The notes: generated from the sequence alone by a model not told the origin. A stretch of 64,000 nt of DNA from Chimonanthus salicifolius (GCA_013350335.1 CM023540.1:52886905-52950904); one strand, 5' to 3'; numbered from the stretch's first letter, positions 22,639 to 35,318 are shown. Made by a program: numbers and translations.

Positions 22639-24180
22639 TTACACAAATAACACAGGTTGAGCCTTTCTCATTTCTGATTCGAGTTCCCATGTGGCTTCCT
22701 CAATGCCATGTCGATCCCATACCACTTTGACAAATTGGATTGCTCGGTTCCATAATACCCTTTGTTCTGTGTCTACCACTCGGACAGGCTTCTCGACGTA
22801 TGTCACGTCACTCTGAACCTCTATATCTTGTACGTTCAGTACGTGAGAAGGATCAGGATTGTACTTCCTCAACATTGATACATGGAACACATCGTGTAAA
22901 GATGCCAACTGTGATGGAAGTGCCAATTGATAAGCCATGTCCCCCATCTTTCTTATGATAGAAAATGGTCCCACATATCTTGGCGATAATTTCCCTTTCT
23001 TTCCAAATCTCATGTGTCCCTTTCATGGCGAGACTTTCAAGAACACCATGTCTCCCACTTCAAATTCAAGGAACCTCCTTTTCTTGTTAGCATAGCTCTT
23101 CTGACGACTCTGTGTAGCCAATAAATGTTGACGTATTAATTTTATCTGCGCTGTAGTTTCTGTAACCAACTCAGGTCCAATCAATGCAGACTCACCGGCC
23201 TCTATCCAGCACACAGGTGATCTACAAGGTCTACTATATAATGCCTCAAATGGTGCCATCTGGAGGCTTGCCTGGTAACTGTTGTTGTACGAGAATTCCA
23301 CCAACAGCAAGTGATCCTCCCATCCACCCTTGAAATCTAGCATACATGCTCTTAACATATCCTCCAGTGTCTGTATTGTCCTCTCAGACTGTCCATCAGT
23401 CTGAGGATGGAATGTTGTACTAGTCAATAAATCTGTTCCCATGGCTTCCTGCATGCTCTGCCATACTCTGCCTGTGAATCGACCATCTTTGTCAGACACA
23501 ATATTCCGAGGAATACCATGTAATCTGATGATATCCCTAATATACCGCCGACCCAAAGTCTCAGATGAGTCTGTGATCTTAATAGGAATGAAATGTGCTG
23601 ACTTGGTCAGTCGGTCTACCACGACCCATATGCATCATTGCCCTTTGATGACCTTGGCAACCCTGTCACAAAATCCATGGAGATATGCTCCCATTTCCAT
23701 TCCGGCACTGGTAAGGGTTTGAGTAACCCTGGTGGCTTCTAATGTTCCATCTTAACCTGCTGACACGTTAAGCAATGAGGCACAAATTTTGCCACATCTC
23801 TTTTGAGTCCGTGCCACCAATAATGCCTTTTCAGGTCGTGATACATCTTCGTGCTACTCGGATGAATAGAGAGTCTGGTCTGATGTGCCTCAACCAACAA
23901 CTCTTTTCTGCAGCTCTTTGGTACATAAATCCTTCCTCGGAATAAAAGACCCTGTCCCGGTCGTAACTCCCATTCCGGTATGACTTCACCATTGGACATC
24001 TTGGCCCAAATTTCCTCCACTTCCGGGTATGTCTGCTGTTCCTGTTCAATCTTGGTAACCATGTTGGACTGTATGATCAAATTGTACATACTCCCATGGT
24101 TATTGATATGTAAATTGAACTCTCGAATGGTATTCAGCATGTCCCATTCTGTCCTGATCAAACATGCCAGTGTTGCATGT
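22639..24180 (-). pseudogene. pol: Element C integrase and chromodomain tail, disrupted
   Basis: The HHCC region ([19 protein letters not shown] ... HCLTCQQVK) ends in a stop near 23739 (CAG to TAG by comparison with A). The core has [20 protein letters not shown] and QTDGQSERT, so the catalytic Asp residues are visible. A frameshift lies at about 23625. A TGA at 23020-23022 replaces a CGA that element A keeps. The tail contains LSPRYVGPF, LHDVFHVSMLRKY and the chromodomain-like WDRHGIEEATWE, ending at 22639. It is better preserved at the C-terminus than in A. Confidence 0.88.
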
Positions 24181-25565
24181 GATAAACGATTGAGGGCATC
24201 TGCTACTTTGTTCGCTTTACTAGGGTGATAACGAAGTGCGAACTCATAGTCTGCCAGATATTCCATCCATCTGCGTTGCCTCAAATTGAGCTCTTTCTGA
24301 TCAAACAAATATTTCAAGCTCTTATGATCTGAAAACACTTCAAATTTCTTGCCATATAAATAATGTCTCCAGCTTTTGAGAGCGAAGACCACTGCAGCTA
24401 GTTCAAGATCATGGGTACGATAAAGGCGTTCATATATTTTTAATTGTCTTGAACCATAAGCCACCACACGACGACTTTGCATGAGTGAACATCCTAGTCC
24501 CCGTCCTGAAGCATCACAATATACCTCGTAACACTTGCCTCTTTCCGGCAAAATTAAGATAGGAGCAGTAGTAAGTCTATCCTTCAACTCCTCAAATCTT
24601 TGATTGCACAAATTTGACCACTCGTATTTGGCTCTTTTCTGAGTGAGTCGAGTAAGTGGAGATGCTATCTTAGAAAAGTCCATGATAAATCTCCTGTAAT
24701 AACAAGCCAATCCCAAGAAGCTACAGATCTCAGTTATATTCCTTGGCTCTTTCCATTCTTTCACTGCCGCCACTTTAGCCGAATCCACGGCTATACCTCC
24801 TTCTGATATAACATGCCCCAAGAAGTTAACCTTGGGTAGCCAGAATTCACATTTGCTGGCTTTGGCATACAACTTGTTCTTCCTCAGGGTGTCCAAAGCT
24901 ATCCTCAGGTGCTCAACATGTTCTTCTCGACTTTTAGAATAAATCAGAATATCACCAATAAATATAATCACAAACTGGTCCAAGTAAGGACGGAAGATCC
25001 TGTTCATTAAATCCATGAACACAGCCGGTGCATTGGCTAGTCCAAACGGGATGACTACAAACTCATATAATCCATACCGCGTTCTGAAGGATGTCTTCTC
25101 TACATCTTCCTCCTTAACCCGAATTTGATGATATCTGGACATCAAATCAATCTTAGAGAAATGACTTGAACCTCTAAGTTGATCAAATAAATCATTGATC
25201 CTGGGTAGAGGATACTTGTTTCTGACCATCAACTGATTCAGTTTTCGGTAATCCACACACATACGGCGTGAACCATCTCTCTTTTTCACAAATAGAACTA
25301 GAGCTCCTCAAGCTGATGTACTGTTCCGGATGAAACCCAGTCTAAGTAATTCATCAATTTGTTTCTTTAACTCGGACATCTCCGCTGGTGCCATCCGGTA
25401 ATGTGGTAATGACACTGGTGCAGTGCCAGGGTACAACTTGATTTCAAAATTAATCTCCCTCATGGGAGGCAAGCCGGGGAGTTCTTTTGAAAATACGTCT
25501 GCATAATCCTTTACTATTACTGGAAGTTCAGTCACCGGTGCCTCATTGATTCTGATACTGTTCAA
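24181..25565 (-). pseudogene. pol: Element C reverse transcriptase and RNase H
   Basis: Open from 25289 to 23739 except for TGA at about 25305, where the conserved motif needs Trp (SSWGAP in A). RT blocks VDYRKLN, YHQIRV and FGLANAP are present, but the catalytic motif reads FIGD (24951-24962) instead of FIDD. The first of the two catalytic aspartates is therefore glycine. RNase H motifs [38 protein letters not shown] and KANKVADAL follow and look complete. The RT should be dead even if the frame were open. Confidence 0.9.
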
Positions 25566-26030
25566 TACTAGGTGGTTTACCCCTTCATGCAGTCTGCTTT
25601 GTTAATCAATAAGCACTATATGTTGTTTCCATTCTGGTGACCAAAATGTCACCCTGCAGCGATAACAATCAATGTTGGCCTTAAAGTTAGACAACCAGTC
25701 CATGCCGAAATAATATCGTACTCCATCATATTGAGTACCAAATAATTGAACTCAAATCTGAGTCCAGCAAGTTCAGGATTCACTGCTGTGCATATTAGCC
25801 CCAATGACGTGTCTCCGACGGGGGATACAATAGTGAGTGATGTGGACAGTTTTTGTACTAATGTTCCAGTAGCAGTTATGAATGCAGCAGATATGAAAGA
25901 ATCTGAAGCTCTAGAATCAAATAATGCAAAGGCGTAGGAACTACTGACTTCAGCCATACCTTGAATGATCCACTGCTGCTGGAGGAGCTAAGGTAAACAA
26001 CTGTCCAGATCCTTTAGGCGGCCGTCCCGC
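25566..26030 (-). pseudogene. pol: Element C protease, disrupted
   Basis: The active-site segment reads FD-S-R-AS (Asp codon 25916-25918), again with Arg where retropepsins have Gly. The downstream landmark YDIISAWTG is shifted out of frame near 25700. A frameshift at about 25958 separates it from gag. Confidence 0.82.
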
Positions 26031-27179
26031 CTAGCTAACTGTCCTGCTACCTCGTGAGTTAGCTGGCCTAACTGGTGGATGAGGTGATCCTCTTGAATAA
26101 GAGAGTTTACTAAGCTTTGGGCAATCCCTCTTAAAATGGCCTGGCTGATCACAATGAAAACAATTGCTCACCCCTATGGTAACTTGGGTGACTGATACAG
26201 ATGGGGAGGGACCATTGGGACGAAAGTCCCCTGTTGACCCAATAGATGGTGAGGGTTTACTAGAGTTCGATCGGAACCTCTTGTTGGGCTGAAAAGTACC
26301 CCTCCCATTCTGAGCTCTGCGATTGTCAAAACGCTTTAACTCAGCCAATTCTTGCTTTGCTATTGTGGCTTTGCTGACCACTTCTGCCAATGTAGCAGCC
26401 TTGAATATGGTGACCTTGGCCCTTATGTTTGGCCGTAAGCCCCTCTCAAACTTGCGTGCTCTTCGGTACTCTGTGTCCACCATATAAAATGCATATACGG
26501 ACAAACTGAGAAACTCCTGGTGGTACTCTGCCACCGTCATATTATCTTGTACCAAGGATAGAAAAGCCTGAGCCTGGCGCTCCTTCTCCTCCTCAGGGAA
26601 ATAATGTTCCAGGAAAGTAGCTGAGAACTGCTCCCAAGTCATGGCAGTCCTCTCTCCTTCTGGAATAAGTGCTCGCTGCTTCTCCACCACCTCCCACCAT
26701 TTACCAGCATCATCAATCAACTGTGATGTGGCCAGTAAGATCTTATGTGCATGACTCGTGATATTCAGCAAAGTCAGGATATGAGAAATCTTCTTCAACC
26801 AGTTTTCTGCTCTGACAGCCCCTTCTCTCTCTTTGAAGTAAGGAGGGCGCTGTTGCTGGAAGTCCCTAACCATGCTCTTGTCATTGTTCTCCTTGCTGGT
26901 TCCATTATCATTCATATGCTGTTGAAGCACCAAAGTGACCACCGCTACAACGAAATTTTGCAACTCAGGAGGCACCATCGGTATGTTCACACTGTTTTGT
27001 TGTTCCTCCTCTTTGTGGAATTGTTGCTCTTTCTCTTCATGATGAGATTTTCTTTCCTCCTCATGATGAGATTGTCGTTCTTCTTCATGATGAGATTGAT
27101 GTTCCCTCTCATCTTCACCCCCACTTGGGTTTTTTTGGGTATATCTCCTGGCCTTCCCCTTGGAGCCATTTTTCCTAAG
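26031..27179 (-). pseudogene. gag: Element C gag
   Basis: Likely start is ATG at 27179 (MAPRGRP). A one-base shift then moves the frame into the long ORF, which begins upstream at 27218. It has a His/Glu-rich repeated segment (SHHEEE-like, about 27000-27110), the retrotransposon gag domain (around FLEHYFPEEE and VDTEYRRARKFERGL), and one CCHC knuckle ([14 protein letters not shown], about 26123-26164). It is closely similar to element A gag but lacks the two stops that interrupt A. It ends at a stop at 26031. Confidence 0.88.
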
Positions 27180-27422
27180 CCATTGAAACATATCAAGACT
27201 TAGTTTCCACAATAACAATTTGTATTTCCTACTTTTGGGAAAATTTCTAAATAAGCACTCTTGGTTTTTCTTTGTTGGGGAATTGTATCCTATTTTGCTA
27301 TGTTGGATAAATCTAATTATTTTGACTGTACTTCCTTTGCTATCATCCGTCTGAGTCTAACGAAGTAAATTAATGCACGAGAGCCAGATTAACTTACTCC
27401 GAAAGATTCAATTTTCGGGTTC

Positions 27423-27434
27423 GCTCTGATACCA
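27423..27434 (-). other. Primer binding site of element C (tRNA-iMet)
   Basis: Minus-strand TGGTATCAGAGC, two bases from the LTR end at 27437. The leader to gag (27180-27422) is only about 240 bp. Confidence 0.92.
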
Positions 27435-27436
27435 AT

Positions 27437-30400
27437 TGTAACACCCCCGCCCTTCTCGCATCGAAATTCAGCGTCTGTTTTTTTTTTTAAAAAAAAAAAA
27501 AACAATAACATAGTATGAGCAAGAGCTGGATGTCACGACGATAGCTAAGTCCGAACTTCCAAAGTCTGACTCTTAACTGGCCAACCCTATGTGTGCATGA
27601 ACCAAGTTCAGGAAACGGTTCACACATAGCCATACGATACACATGCAGAATAAATCATCATTGTGGAATCATGATAACACTCATAACCAAACCATTTGAT
27701 AGCAAAGTACTTAGTCAATAGATCACATTAATCAATATCCAAATAACATCCAACCATAGCAAAATATGTAAGTTATTACATTCCGAAAACTAGATACGCT
27801 AAATACAAGTCCATGATTATCTTTATTCAAAACATATAAAATAAATCATCCAAGAGCCTATGCCTGGCCTTTCTTACGTTCCCCGTTTCCCTCATTTCCT
27901 GTATCATTCACTACAAGCAGAAGTAGGGTGTTACAACAACGTGCCCAGTAGGTATTCCAATTAGGGCTAACACATGGGTTAGTACCAAAAATCCAGATAT
28001 AACATATATCAAAATCAGGGTTAATAAATCATAATATACTCATAAAACATTGTATCCAAAAAGGGTATGATAATAGAGTTCCAATCATACCGATAAAACC
28101 AAAACCTTGCATGATAATAAAATCATAATCATGCTAATTCAATGCCATGCCATGCTATCATATGCAATGAGTCCCACCCATCGCAAACACATGGTATCCA
28201 CCTGATGGAATTATCTTCATCAAGGTATGCCCCACAGTTGCTTTACAGACATCACGACGGAGTGTGGGCTCTGGTTACACAGTATCCTCTTGATGGAATT
28301 CTCCTCATCAAGGTAATCCTCCTGGTGGGATTCTCATCACCAAGGGAGGCCCCACGGTTGCCTTATGGATATTCCGACGGAGTGTGGGCTCCGGTTACCT
28401 GTCATCGCTCCCATGCCATGCATGAGATGCAAATGCCAACATGCTATGCAATAAAACAAATCATAGCATTTAAAATCACATATTTGAAACATATAATTTT
28501 GCATCATAAAGCATCATAAATAAGGTAAGAACAATGTACATAAGCCCATGGTTTCAAAGAGGTGGAATGCTATCAAAGACCACTAACGTGTGATTGCGTC
28601 TTTCGTTCGGTAAGCGCTCACGATCTTAAACGCCTTGTGAGGTTCCGTTACCTTATAATATAACAATTAATCATAACCAAGTCCCACTTGATGTTCAAAA
28701 TTCCAAGTCCATAAACAAAACCCCATGGGGTACGACCATACACCATGGCCGAACCCATGGTCCATTAATTCAATTGATTACCATAATGTCATTGTACATA
28801 ACCATAGCCACTTTCTTTGCTTAGGTTCCAAAATAATCCATACACATAGTCCAATAATTAATTCATGGGGTTCGGCCATACATCATGGCCGAACCCTATG
28901 TCCAATATTTCCATATATTTACAACTTTGCCACCCATGGCCATTATTCCACCATTCTCACCCTTCATGTGGATCTATCATAAACAAAACTCTAAGTCCAA
29001 AATGATCCATCACATTTCATGGGTCCATAAAATAAGCCTCATGGGGTTCGGCCATACAACATGGCTGAACCCATGATTCTCTACTTTGGCATGCAATTAC
29101 ATTTTTGCCATTACCTTCATCATCAAGCCATAACATACATTTGTATCCTTCACTTTATTTACAAAACACGAAGCATAACCCACAATTTTTGATCCATGGA
29201 GTTCGGCCATACACATGGCCAAACCCATGATATCTTTGTTTCCAATCTTATCTCCACTTTCTAAATTAATAAGGTTTCCAAATTAAAATTCCCTATTTAG
29301 AAAGTTTCCTAAATTAGTACTTTCTAATTTAGTCTTCACTTTCCAAAAATATAAACTTTCCCCTTTTTAATCCTCCTTCTATTTTTAGAAACTTACTTAA
29401 TAAGCAACCTTCTATAAATAAAAAGGTTTCCAAAAATGGCCGAACCTCACTCATGGCAACCAATCCATTCATTCCCCTTTTTAAATCCAATCTTCCTTAA
29501 TTAGAAAGTTTCCTAAGTTAGCATGATTTCCTTCCATAATTAGATGTTTCCAAGATTAAAAACCATCATTCCATATTTGGATGCTTTCCAAATTTAGCAA
29601 CCCCTTCCATCTACCATTCGAAGACAACCCCCTGGGTTCGGCCATACACTAAGGCCGAACCTTATGGTTCATGATCTTGACCAATTAATTTAGATCCATT
29701 AAAACATTCAATAATAACATCATCACAACTCCATGGGGTTCGGCCATACACCATGCCCGAACCCTATGGTTCAAAGTCATCTCTTTTAAAAACTAATCAA
29801 TCATGGATCTTCCATTTAATCCCTTCAAAATCACATATCATTGACACCAAATACTTATTTAACAATCTACATGGTTTTCATTGTTAGTAACCCAATACAA
29901 TAAATCAAATCTTTCCATGGGGTTCGGCCATAGTGTTCTTTTTTTCCATTCAAATCATTAAAACTCAACTCCAATCTTCTTCCATGGGGTTCGGCCAAAT
30001 ACCATGGCCGAACCCTATGGTTCTTTTATTTTCAAAACATAATTATCAAATAAGATACTAACCGGTTCTTGCTCTTCCCTCACTTGATCTTTCTCTTCCA
30101 ATTTTCTTTTCCTTTCCCTTTGCTGGCCGAACAACCTTCTTGCTGATTTCCTTCTTCTTCTCCTTGCTCTTTGGCTTGAGAGAGAACTTGAGAGAGGGAG
30201 AGAGAAATAAACTCGGCAATGAAGAGTGTAAAAACCATGTACCCTTCCTTGTTTCTCCTTTTATTACTCCCTCTTAATTCCAAGTTAGAAGGTGCTAATG
30301 CCGTGTACTCCTTACCTTAAGCCGTGCGCCCCTTGTGTTTAATTTAGACATTGCCGACCTCTCTTCCTTAATTTAGTAACCTCCCAATTGGTCAATGCTA

Positions 30401-30646
30401 AAAATAAATATAACAATGCTGTGTGCCCTTCTTTATATGATTTTATGCGCATATCATAGATATGGGAAATCCCTATAATCGGCCATGGACTCTTTTATTT
30501 AGTTCTTAGATATCTCATGTCATCCATGCATGTAAACATAGATTTTAAAATCTAAAAATTCTGCCATACACATTTATTTAATAAATCACAAAATTTAAAA
30601 GGATTATTTTCATACAAAATAATAAATGAAAATCCAGGGTATTACA
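27437..30646 (-). mobile_element. Element C 5' LTR
   Basis: A 3210-bp LTR, TGTAACACC...GGGTATTACA on the plus strand. It contains the terminal hairpin (about 27547-27575), the conserved block near 27925, minisatellite units (28200-28400) and the palindrome array. Compared with the 3' LTR, two palindrome copies have lost one arm by small deletions (about 29437 and 29918). Confidence 0.93.
28727..30015. repeat. Dispersed palindrome array (7 copies and 2 half copies)
   Basis: Copies near 28727, 28867, 29044, 29198, 29634, 29735 and 29986. Only one arm remains at about 29437 and 29918, where the 3' LTR has complete copies. Loss of one arm by deletion is the typical fate of palindromes. Confidence 0.9.
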
Positions 30647-32062
30647 GATACTCCGAATATCTTCTAATTTTTTAATATCATTCTCATAATTTTTCAGCTT
30701 GTCTTGTAACTCATTTTGAATTTTTTTTAATTCACGATTTTCGTTATTTGTAGTTTTCAAAGTTCTTACAAGATTTTCATTAATGTTTTTTTCTTCTTCC
30801 AACTGGTTCATTAACTTTGTATTTTCAAATTTTATTTTAGTTAGTTTTTTAGCCAGATTTTGACTTTCCAAAAAAAGAGAGTCATAAGCCTCTTGAAGAT
30901 CATCATCTTCATCATTGTCTGATTCACTTTTTGAATCATTTTCTACAGTTACTGTAGAAGCTATGAACCCTTTCAGATCTTCAGATTTATCTTTAGTCGA
31001 TTCATCAGAGTCACTTTTCGATTGAGATGTATTTTCATATGTTCCAGTTAAAGCCTTCTTATTTCTTTTGAAGAACATTCAATAACAAAGTGTTCTTGAC
31101 CTCCACAATTATAGCATTTTTGTTCTTTGTCTTTATCTCTTCCTTTTTCTTTTAATGAACTAAATCTGTTGGCATCTTTCATTGTACTAAATTTGTTGGT
31201 ATTTTTATCCCTTGGCACACTTTTTTAAAAGTTTTTAAACTTGTTCCTTTTATTGAAGTTTCGTAAGAATTTTTTAGCCAACAAAGCAACATCATCCTCA
31301 ATTTCAGATTCAAATTTTTCTTCTTTAGGTTTATCAATATTTAAGGATGACTTTCAAGCAACAGACTTCTTTTTAGGCATTTCATCTTCAAAATGAAGTT
31401 CATAGGTTTGAAGAGATCCTACTAAGTCTTCAATTTTCATGAATGAAACATCTCTATACTCTTTAATAGCAGCTATCTTAGGTTTAAATCTTTTGGGCAG
31501 ATTTCTAAGTACTTTGGTACATACTTTAGATTCAGGAATTATTTCTCCTAAGGCCCATATAGAATTTAGTGTATCACTTAGCTTAGGGTAGAACTCCATA
31601 AATATTTCACTTTCATCCATTCGTTTGTTATCAAATTTAGATTGGACAATTTGGAGTTTAGACCTCTTAACAACAGAGGTACCCTCATGTGTTCTTTCTA
31701 AGATGTCCCAAGCATTTTTGGCTGTCAATCAAGTCATTATACGTTTGAATTCATCAGGTGAGACAGCACAGTTAATGGCGTTTAACCCCTTTCCATGTGC
31801 TATGTATAACATTTTCTCCATGTCTGTCCAAGTGAAATAGTCCTTAGGTTTGGTGCCAATAACTTGTACAGATTTTCCTGTTTCATCTCTAATAGACTTT
31901 TTTGTGATTTCCTCAATCGGCTGTTCCCAACCTCTTACTATTGATTCCCAAACAGCTCCATCTAGTGATAAAAAAGCTTTTCATTTTTGCCTTCCAAGAG
32001 GCATAGTTAGAACCGTCAAAATAGGGAGGTTTAGAAACAGGGTGACTATCACCTTTGTGCAT
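30647..32062 (-). pseudogene. gag: Copia B gag, disrupted, cut by element C
   Basis: Begins at ATG 32062, followed by the SIRE-like segment KPPYFDGSNYASWKAKM. The UBN2-type gag domain (AKNAWDILERTHEGT ... LRNLPKRFKPK) lies at about 31400-31725. A CCHC knuckle (CYNCGGQEHFVIEC) is readable at about 31088-31130. Next comes an acidic, coiled-coil-like Lys/Glu/Asn-rich segment (30650-31000), as in SIRE-type elements between the knuckle and protease. Frameshifts occur near 31730 and 31080. Element C interrupts it at 30647; the copia sequence resumes at 19663. Confidence 0.85.
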
Positions 32063-32114
32063 GATTCTAGTAAAAGATCAACTCGGACGATTAAGTCCAA
32101 CTCAGAGAAACCTT

Positions 32115-32126
32115 GCTCTAATACCA
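32115..32126 (-). other. Primer binding site of copia B
   Basis: Minus-strand TGGTATTAGAGC, one mismatch to the initiator-Met site, two bases from the LTR end at 32129. Confidence 0.85.
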
Positions 32127-32128
32127 AT

Positions 32129-33530
32129 TGAAATTTCATTACTAAAGTAAAGCACGACTTAGAGGGGGGGGTGAATAGGCCGATTTTCAATTTTAATTCC
32201 CTTTTAAAATTTCTCAACCAAATTTTAATTTAAGTGTATGAATTATTCAATGAGATCCTTTCACCGTGTAATAAACAACTGTTTAATAAAACTGGCCGAT
32301 CAATATAAATGTGTGTATGTGAAACAATATTCAATCCAAGCAACAAATTCAAAGCATCAGCCACGTATAAACACAGATATTTTATAGTGGTTCAATTTCA
32401 ACAACCTACGTCCACTATCAGGCTTCCCAACTCTAGGGTCATCCCAAATATACTATGTATGGGTCTCACACCCAAATAGCACAACCTAGTTTTTTATAGA
32501 GGTTCAACCCAATCGGTCTAATCCTCTACACCTATTTTTTTTAGTGGTTCGAACACACTGTTCTAATCCACTTTACAATGATTGAAATAAAAGAAAGAAG
32601 AAATACTTGCCTTGGGCCTTATTTGATCTTCTTTAAACGTTTTCTTCTTTACTCGATCTGTGTGCTCCTTCCATCAGATTAGCTCCATCAGAGTGATTAT
32701 TGGCACATCAGTATAGGATATAAATATGACTGGTTTTAAGGTCCTATGTGAACACTTTAAGCTTCATCAGAACTGGGGTATTGATTATCCAAACATCTAT
32801 GTAAAAGGATGATGAAGAAGGTGTAAGAGGAGGACGCTAATCTCTCTGGTCACACTGTTATAATTTTTCCAAGAGGTTCTCTGTGTGTCTGTGGTTATTT
32901 CATTAGCTCACATATATATATATATAAGACTGTCTGCGTTTTTGTAGCCATTCATGCCCACGAGGCGTCGAGGATTTCAATGAGGCCTCGTGGCGGTATA
33001 TGGTAAAGACAGCTCAAAAATCTGCATAAGTTATTATGTCTTTCAAACAGTGAATGTCCACCCAATTAAAATGCCACCGTGCATGATTGACTATTAATAT
33101 ATCTCAATCATCAATTAAGGATGGGATTGATGATTGTAAATCATATTTAATGTCATGGAGGAGCCTTTCCATTTTTGTCAAAAATAGCCAGCTCCCTACC
33201 GACTCTTTATTCAAAACATATGAGGTGGCACTTGGAGTTTCAACATGTGGATATATCTTAATTTCATAATTAACTCCCAATTAAGGAAAACAGATTTAAT
33301 TTCCTAAATCTGTAACAGACTTGGTCAGGCAGACACAAGGTCAGCTGAGCTACAGTTGACCAAAATACAACTCAGCACAAGACTGACTGCGAGGCCTCGA
33401 CATACTGCACGAGGCCTCGAGCCTGTAAGTGAATTATATTCTGATTTTCCAATTTATAAACAATTGACTTCTAAGGTATTTGATTTAGTCTAAGGTATCT
33501 TAAGGTTCACTTACCTGTGTGCCAATAACA
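32129..33530 (-). mobile_element. Copia B 5' LTR
   Basis: On the minus strand it starts TGTTATTGGCAC at 33530 and ends TGAAATTTCA at 32129, about 1.4 kb. It contains the SIRE-type R-region phrases with ATAGTGGTTC (near 32378 and 32542, opposite strand), a C-run in its 3' end (32161-32171), a long TATATATA box (32911-32926) and GAGGCCTCG palindromes upstream of it (32980-33422). The outer flank is TATTC at 33531; the partner duplication is outside the window. Confidence 0.85.
32911..32926 (-). promoter_or_regulatory. TATA box of copia B LTR
   Basis: TATATATATATATA on the minus strand in the middle of the LTR, between the GAGGCCTCG cluster (upstream) and the R-like segment (downstream), where a copia promoter is expected. 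Confidence 0.6.
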
Positions 33531-33535
33531 TATTC

Positions 33536-35304
33536 GGTGTAGATTCTTCAATTGCATAGTGGATCTTCACATACTTCTAAGGCAAGTCCAACTGAGTCAC
33601 GTAATTGACAATAAGGGTGACTTGGACGAACCGTGGCACTTACACTTTGGATATGTAAAAATCGAGTGGATACTTGGGGATTGGATGGTGATGTGTCATG
33701 AATGAATGTGGATGGAAAATGGGTCAAAAATATGGAGAAAAACTAGTGTCAAAATCGCGTGGAGTGATAAGGCAATGGAGGATGTGGTTTATGCGCATGG
33801 AGGCTAGCTTGTTCTTCAAGTTGTGTAAACTTAGGGTAAAATGGATGAATGGCTAAGATTAAATGGGGTTAGGATCTAATGGTTCTAAGGTATTTTGGGT
33901 AAAAATAATTATAGGAAGTGGACGATGATTGATGGAGGGTTTGGATTCAAAGGTTGATCCTAGATGATTAATGGAATGCATGACCTAAATCTAAGGTAAT
34001 GTGTATATGTGATGGATGCATGTGGAGGCTCTAGGGTTTCTAAGAGATAAATGATGGGATGAGATTAGATTACATAATATCTATAGTTAAGATGATTAAT
34101 GCATGAAATGAATGTATGGATTAGTATGCAATACATGGATGGATACTAATCTAAGGCTAAGATGATCATGGATGATGATGGATGACCTAGATCTAATGAT
34201 AGATGAATGGATGGGTTAGATTATGGTGGATCTATGGTTTGTCCTAATTGGGTATATGAGATGGAAGGTTAAGATCTAACATAGAAGTTGGATGGTGTGG
34301 ATGTGAAGTTGGGTTATGGGTTTTTGGTCATGGATACATGGGTTGGACTTAGGTGAATTCGAATGTGGATCCATAGAATTCATTGGAGTTGGGCTTTGGA
34401 TTTGGATCTAGACCTCAACTCATGCCCATTTGAATTGGATTTGAGAGCTTGGGCCTTAGTTGGATTAAGCTTGCATATTGGCCTAGCCCAATGTGTGAAA
34501 TGCGCATGGGCTTGTATGTGGCTTGGCCCATTTAAGCTTTGTGGAGCATAACTTGGCCCATTTGAACTGAAATTCAGGCTTTGGCACTTGGATTACAGCT
34601 TTTAACATATAGAATTAAATAACTATTCAGCCACTTTAAATTTAAAAATTATTAATTAATCTTAGACTCTCATAATTGGGTCCAGATTAATTAATTTACA
34701 TGAAAATCCTAGAAAGTGACATAAAATAATTATAATAATTCTAGGTCTTCTCTTTAAAGCTCTAAACTTGAAATCATCTGCTGTTTTAGCTTGATTTTCC
34801 TGAACTTTCCATTTTTTAATACAAAACTAATAAACTAAATTAACTGCATCATTATATATAGAATTGAGAGCTAACTGGTCCAATAATCAGGGGTAAAAAT
34901 GTAATATTTCAATGCTCAACAAGGACCTCCCCTAACGTGGGTCTCACCAAGGAACACCTCTAATTACTCGAGAGAGTAAGACCAACTTGACTCAAAACCT
35001 AGAGATCCGTAACCCACAGCCATGTGGCCACGTCACGGTGCTCCACCCACTCAGACAAGTGATCTATCTCACCATTGACTCACCCATGAATCAAACATTG
35101 GGAAGTCTACAACCGAGCGAGAATTCGCTAAGTATGCTAACCGAAAGGTAGCACATCGAGCACAACACAAAAAAGAAAACCTACGGTGTCTACGTACTAC
35201 CCCATACCCGGTTTAATCTACCCTATCACACACGGGATGAGCCGAATATCTAGTTATCATCACATCTATATTTGTCCCCATGCATAATCCGAGAGTTGAA
35301 TCGT
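33536..35304. other. Unassigned AT-rich region ending in an orphan gypsy leader
   Basis: No coding region recognised. 33650-34560 is purine-rich with many ATGGATGA-like runs, followed by GGCCCAA-type segments. From about 35100 to 35304 the sequence resembles the leader of element D next to its primer site (compare 57990-58140, including the ACCCGGTT...CTACC and GGGATGA segments). This is the leader belonging to LTR F, whose coding region is absent. Confidence 0.5.
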
Positions 35305-35316
35305 GCTCTAATACCA
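35305..35316 (-). other. Primer binding site attached to LTR F
   Basis: Minus-strand TGGTATTAGAGC, two bases from the LTR end at 35319. Shows LTR F is a 5' LTR of a minus-strand element, not a solo LTR. Confidence 0.85.
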
Positions 35317-35318
35317 AC

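Larger units (their letters stand above)
19664..30646 (-). mobile_element. Ty3/gypsy element C (Tekay-type), inserted in copia B
   Basis: Minus-strand element closely related to A. The 5' LTR is 27437-30646, the internal region 22579-27436, and the 3' LTR 19664-22578. The right boundary TTACA is followed by GATAC and copia coding sequence. The left boundary is irregular: about 340 bp of the LTR end present in the right copy (27437 to about 27778) are missing, so the target duplication cannot be tested. The internal order is the same as in A. Coding damage includes stops, frameshifts, a mutated protease and a mutated RT active site. Confidence 0.9.
15812..33530 (-). mobile_element. Ty1/copia element B (SIRE/Maximus-type), split by elements A and C
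   Basis: Minus-strand copia element in the order (right to left) LTR 32129-33530, primer site 32115-32126, gag, protease, integrase, RT, RNase H, then an extra short ORF. Having integrase before RT is diagnostic of Ty1/copia. Gypsy element C interrupts it between about 19663 and 30647. Gypsy element A cuts its 3' part at 15811/15812, so its 3' LTR is outside the window. Its reading frames are the most decayed of the pol regions here, consistent with its being older than both elements inserted in it. Confidence 0.88.
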
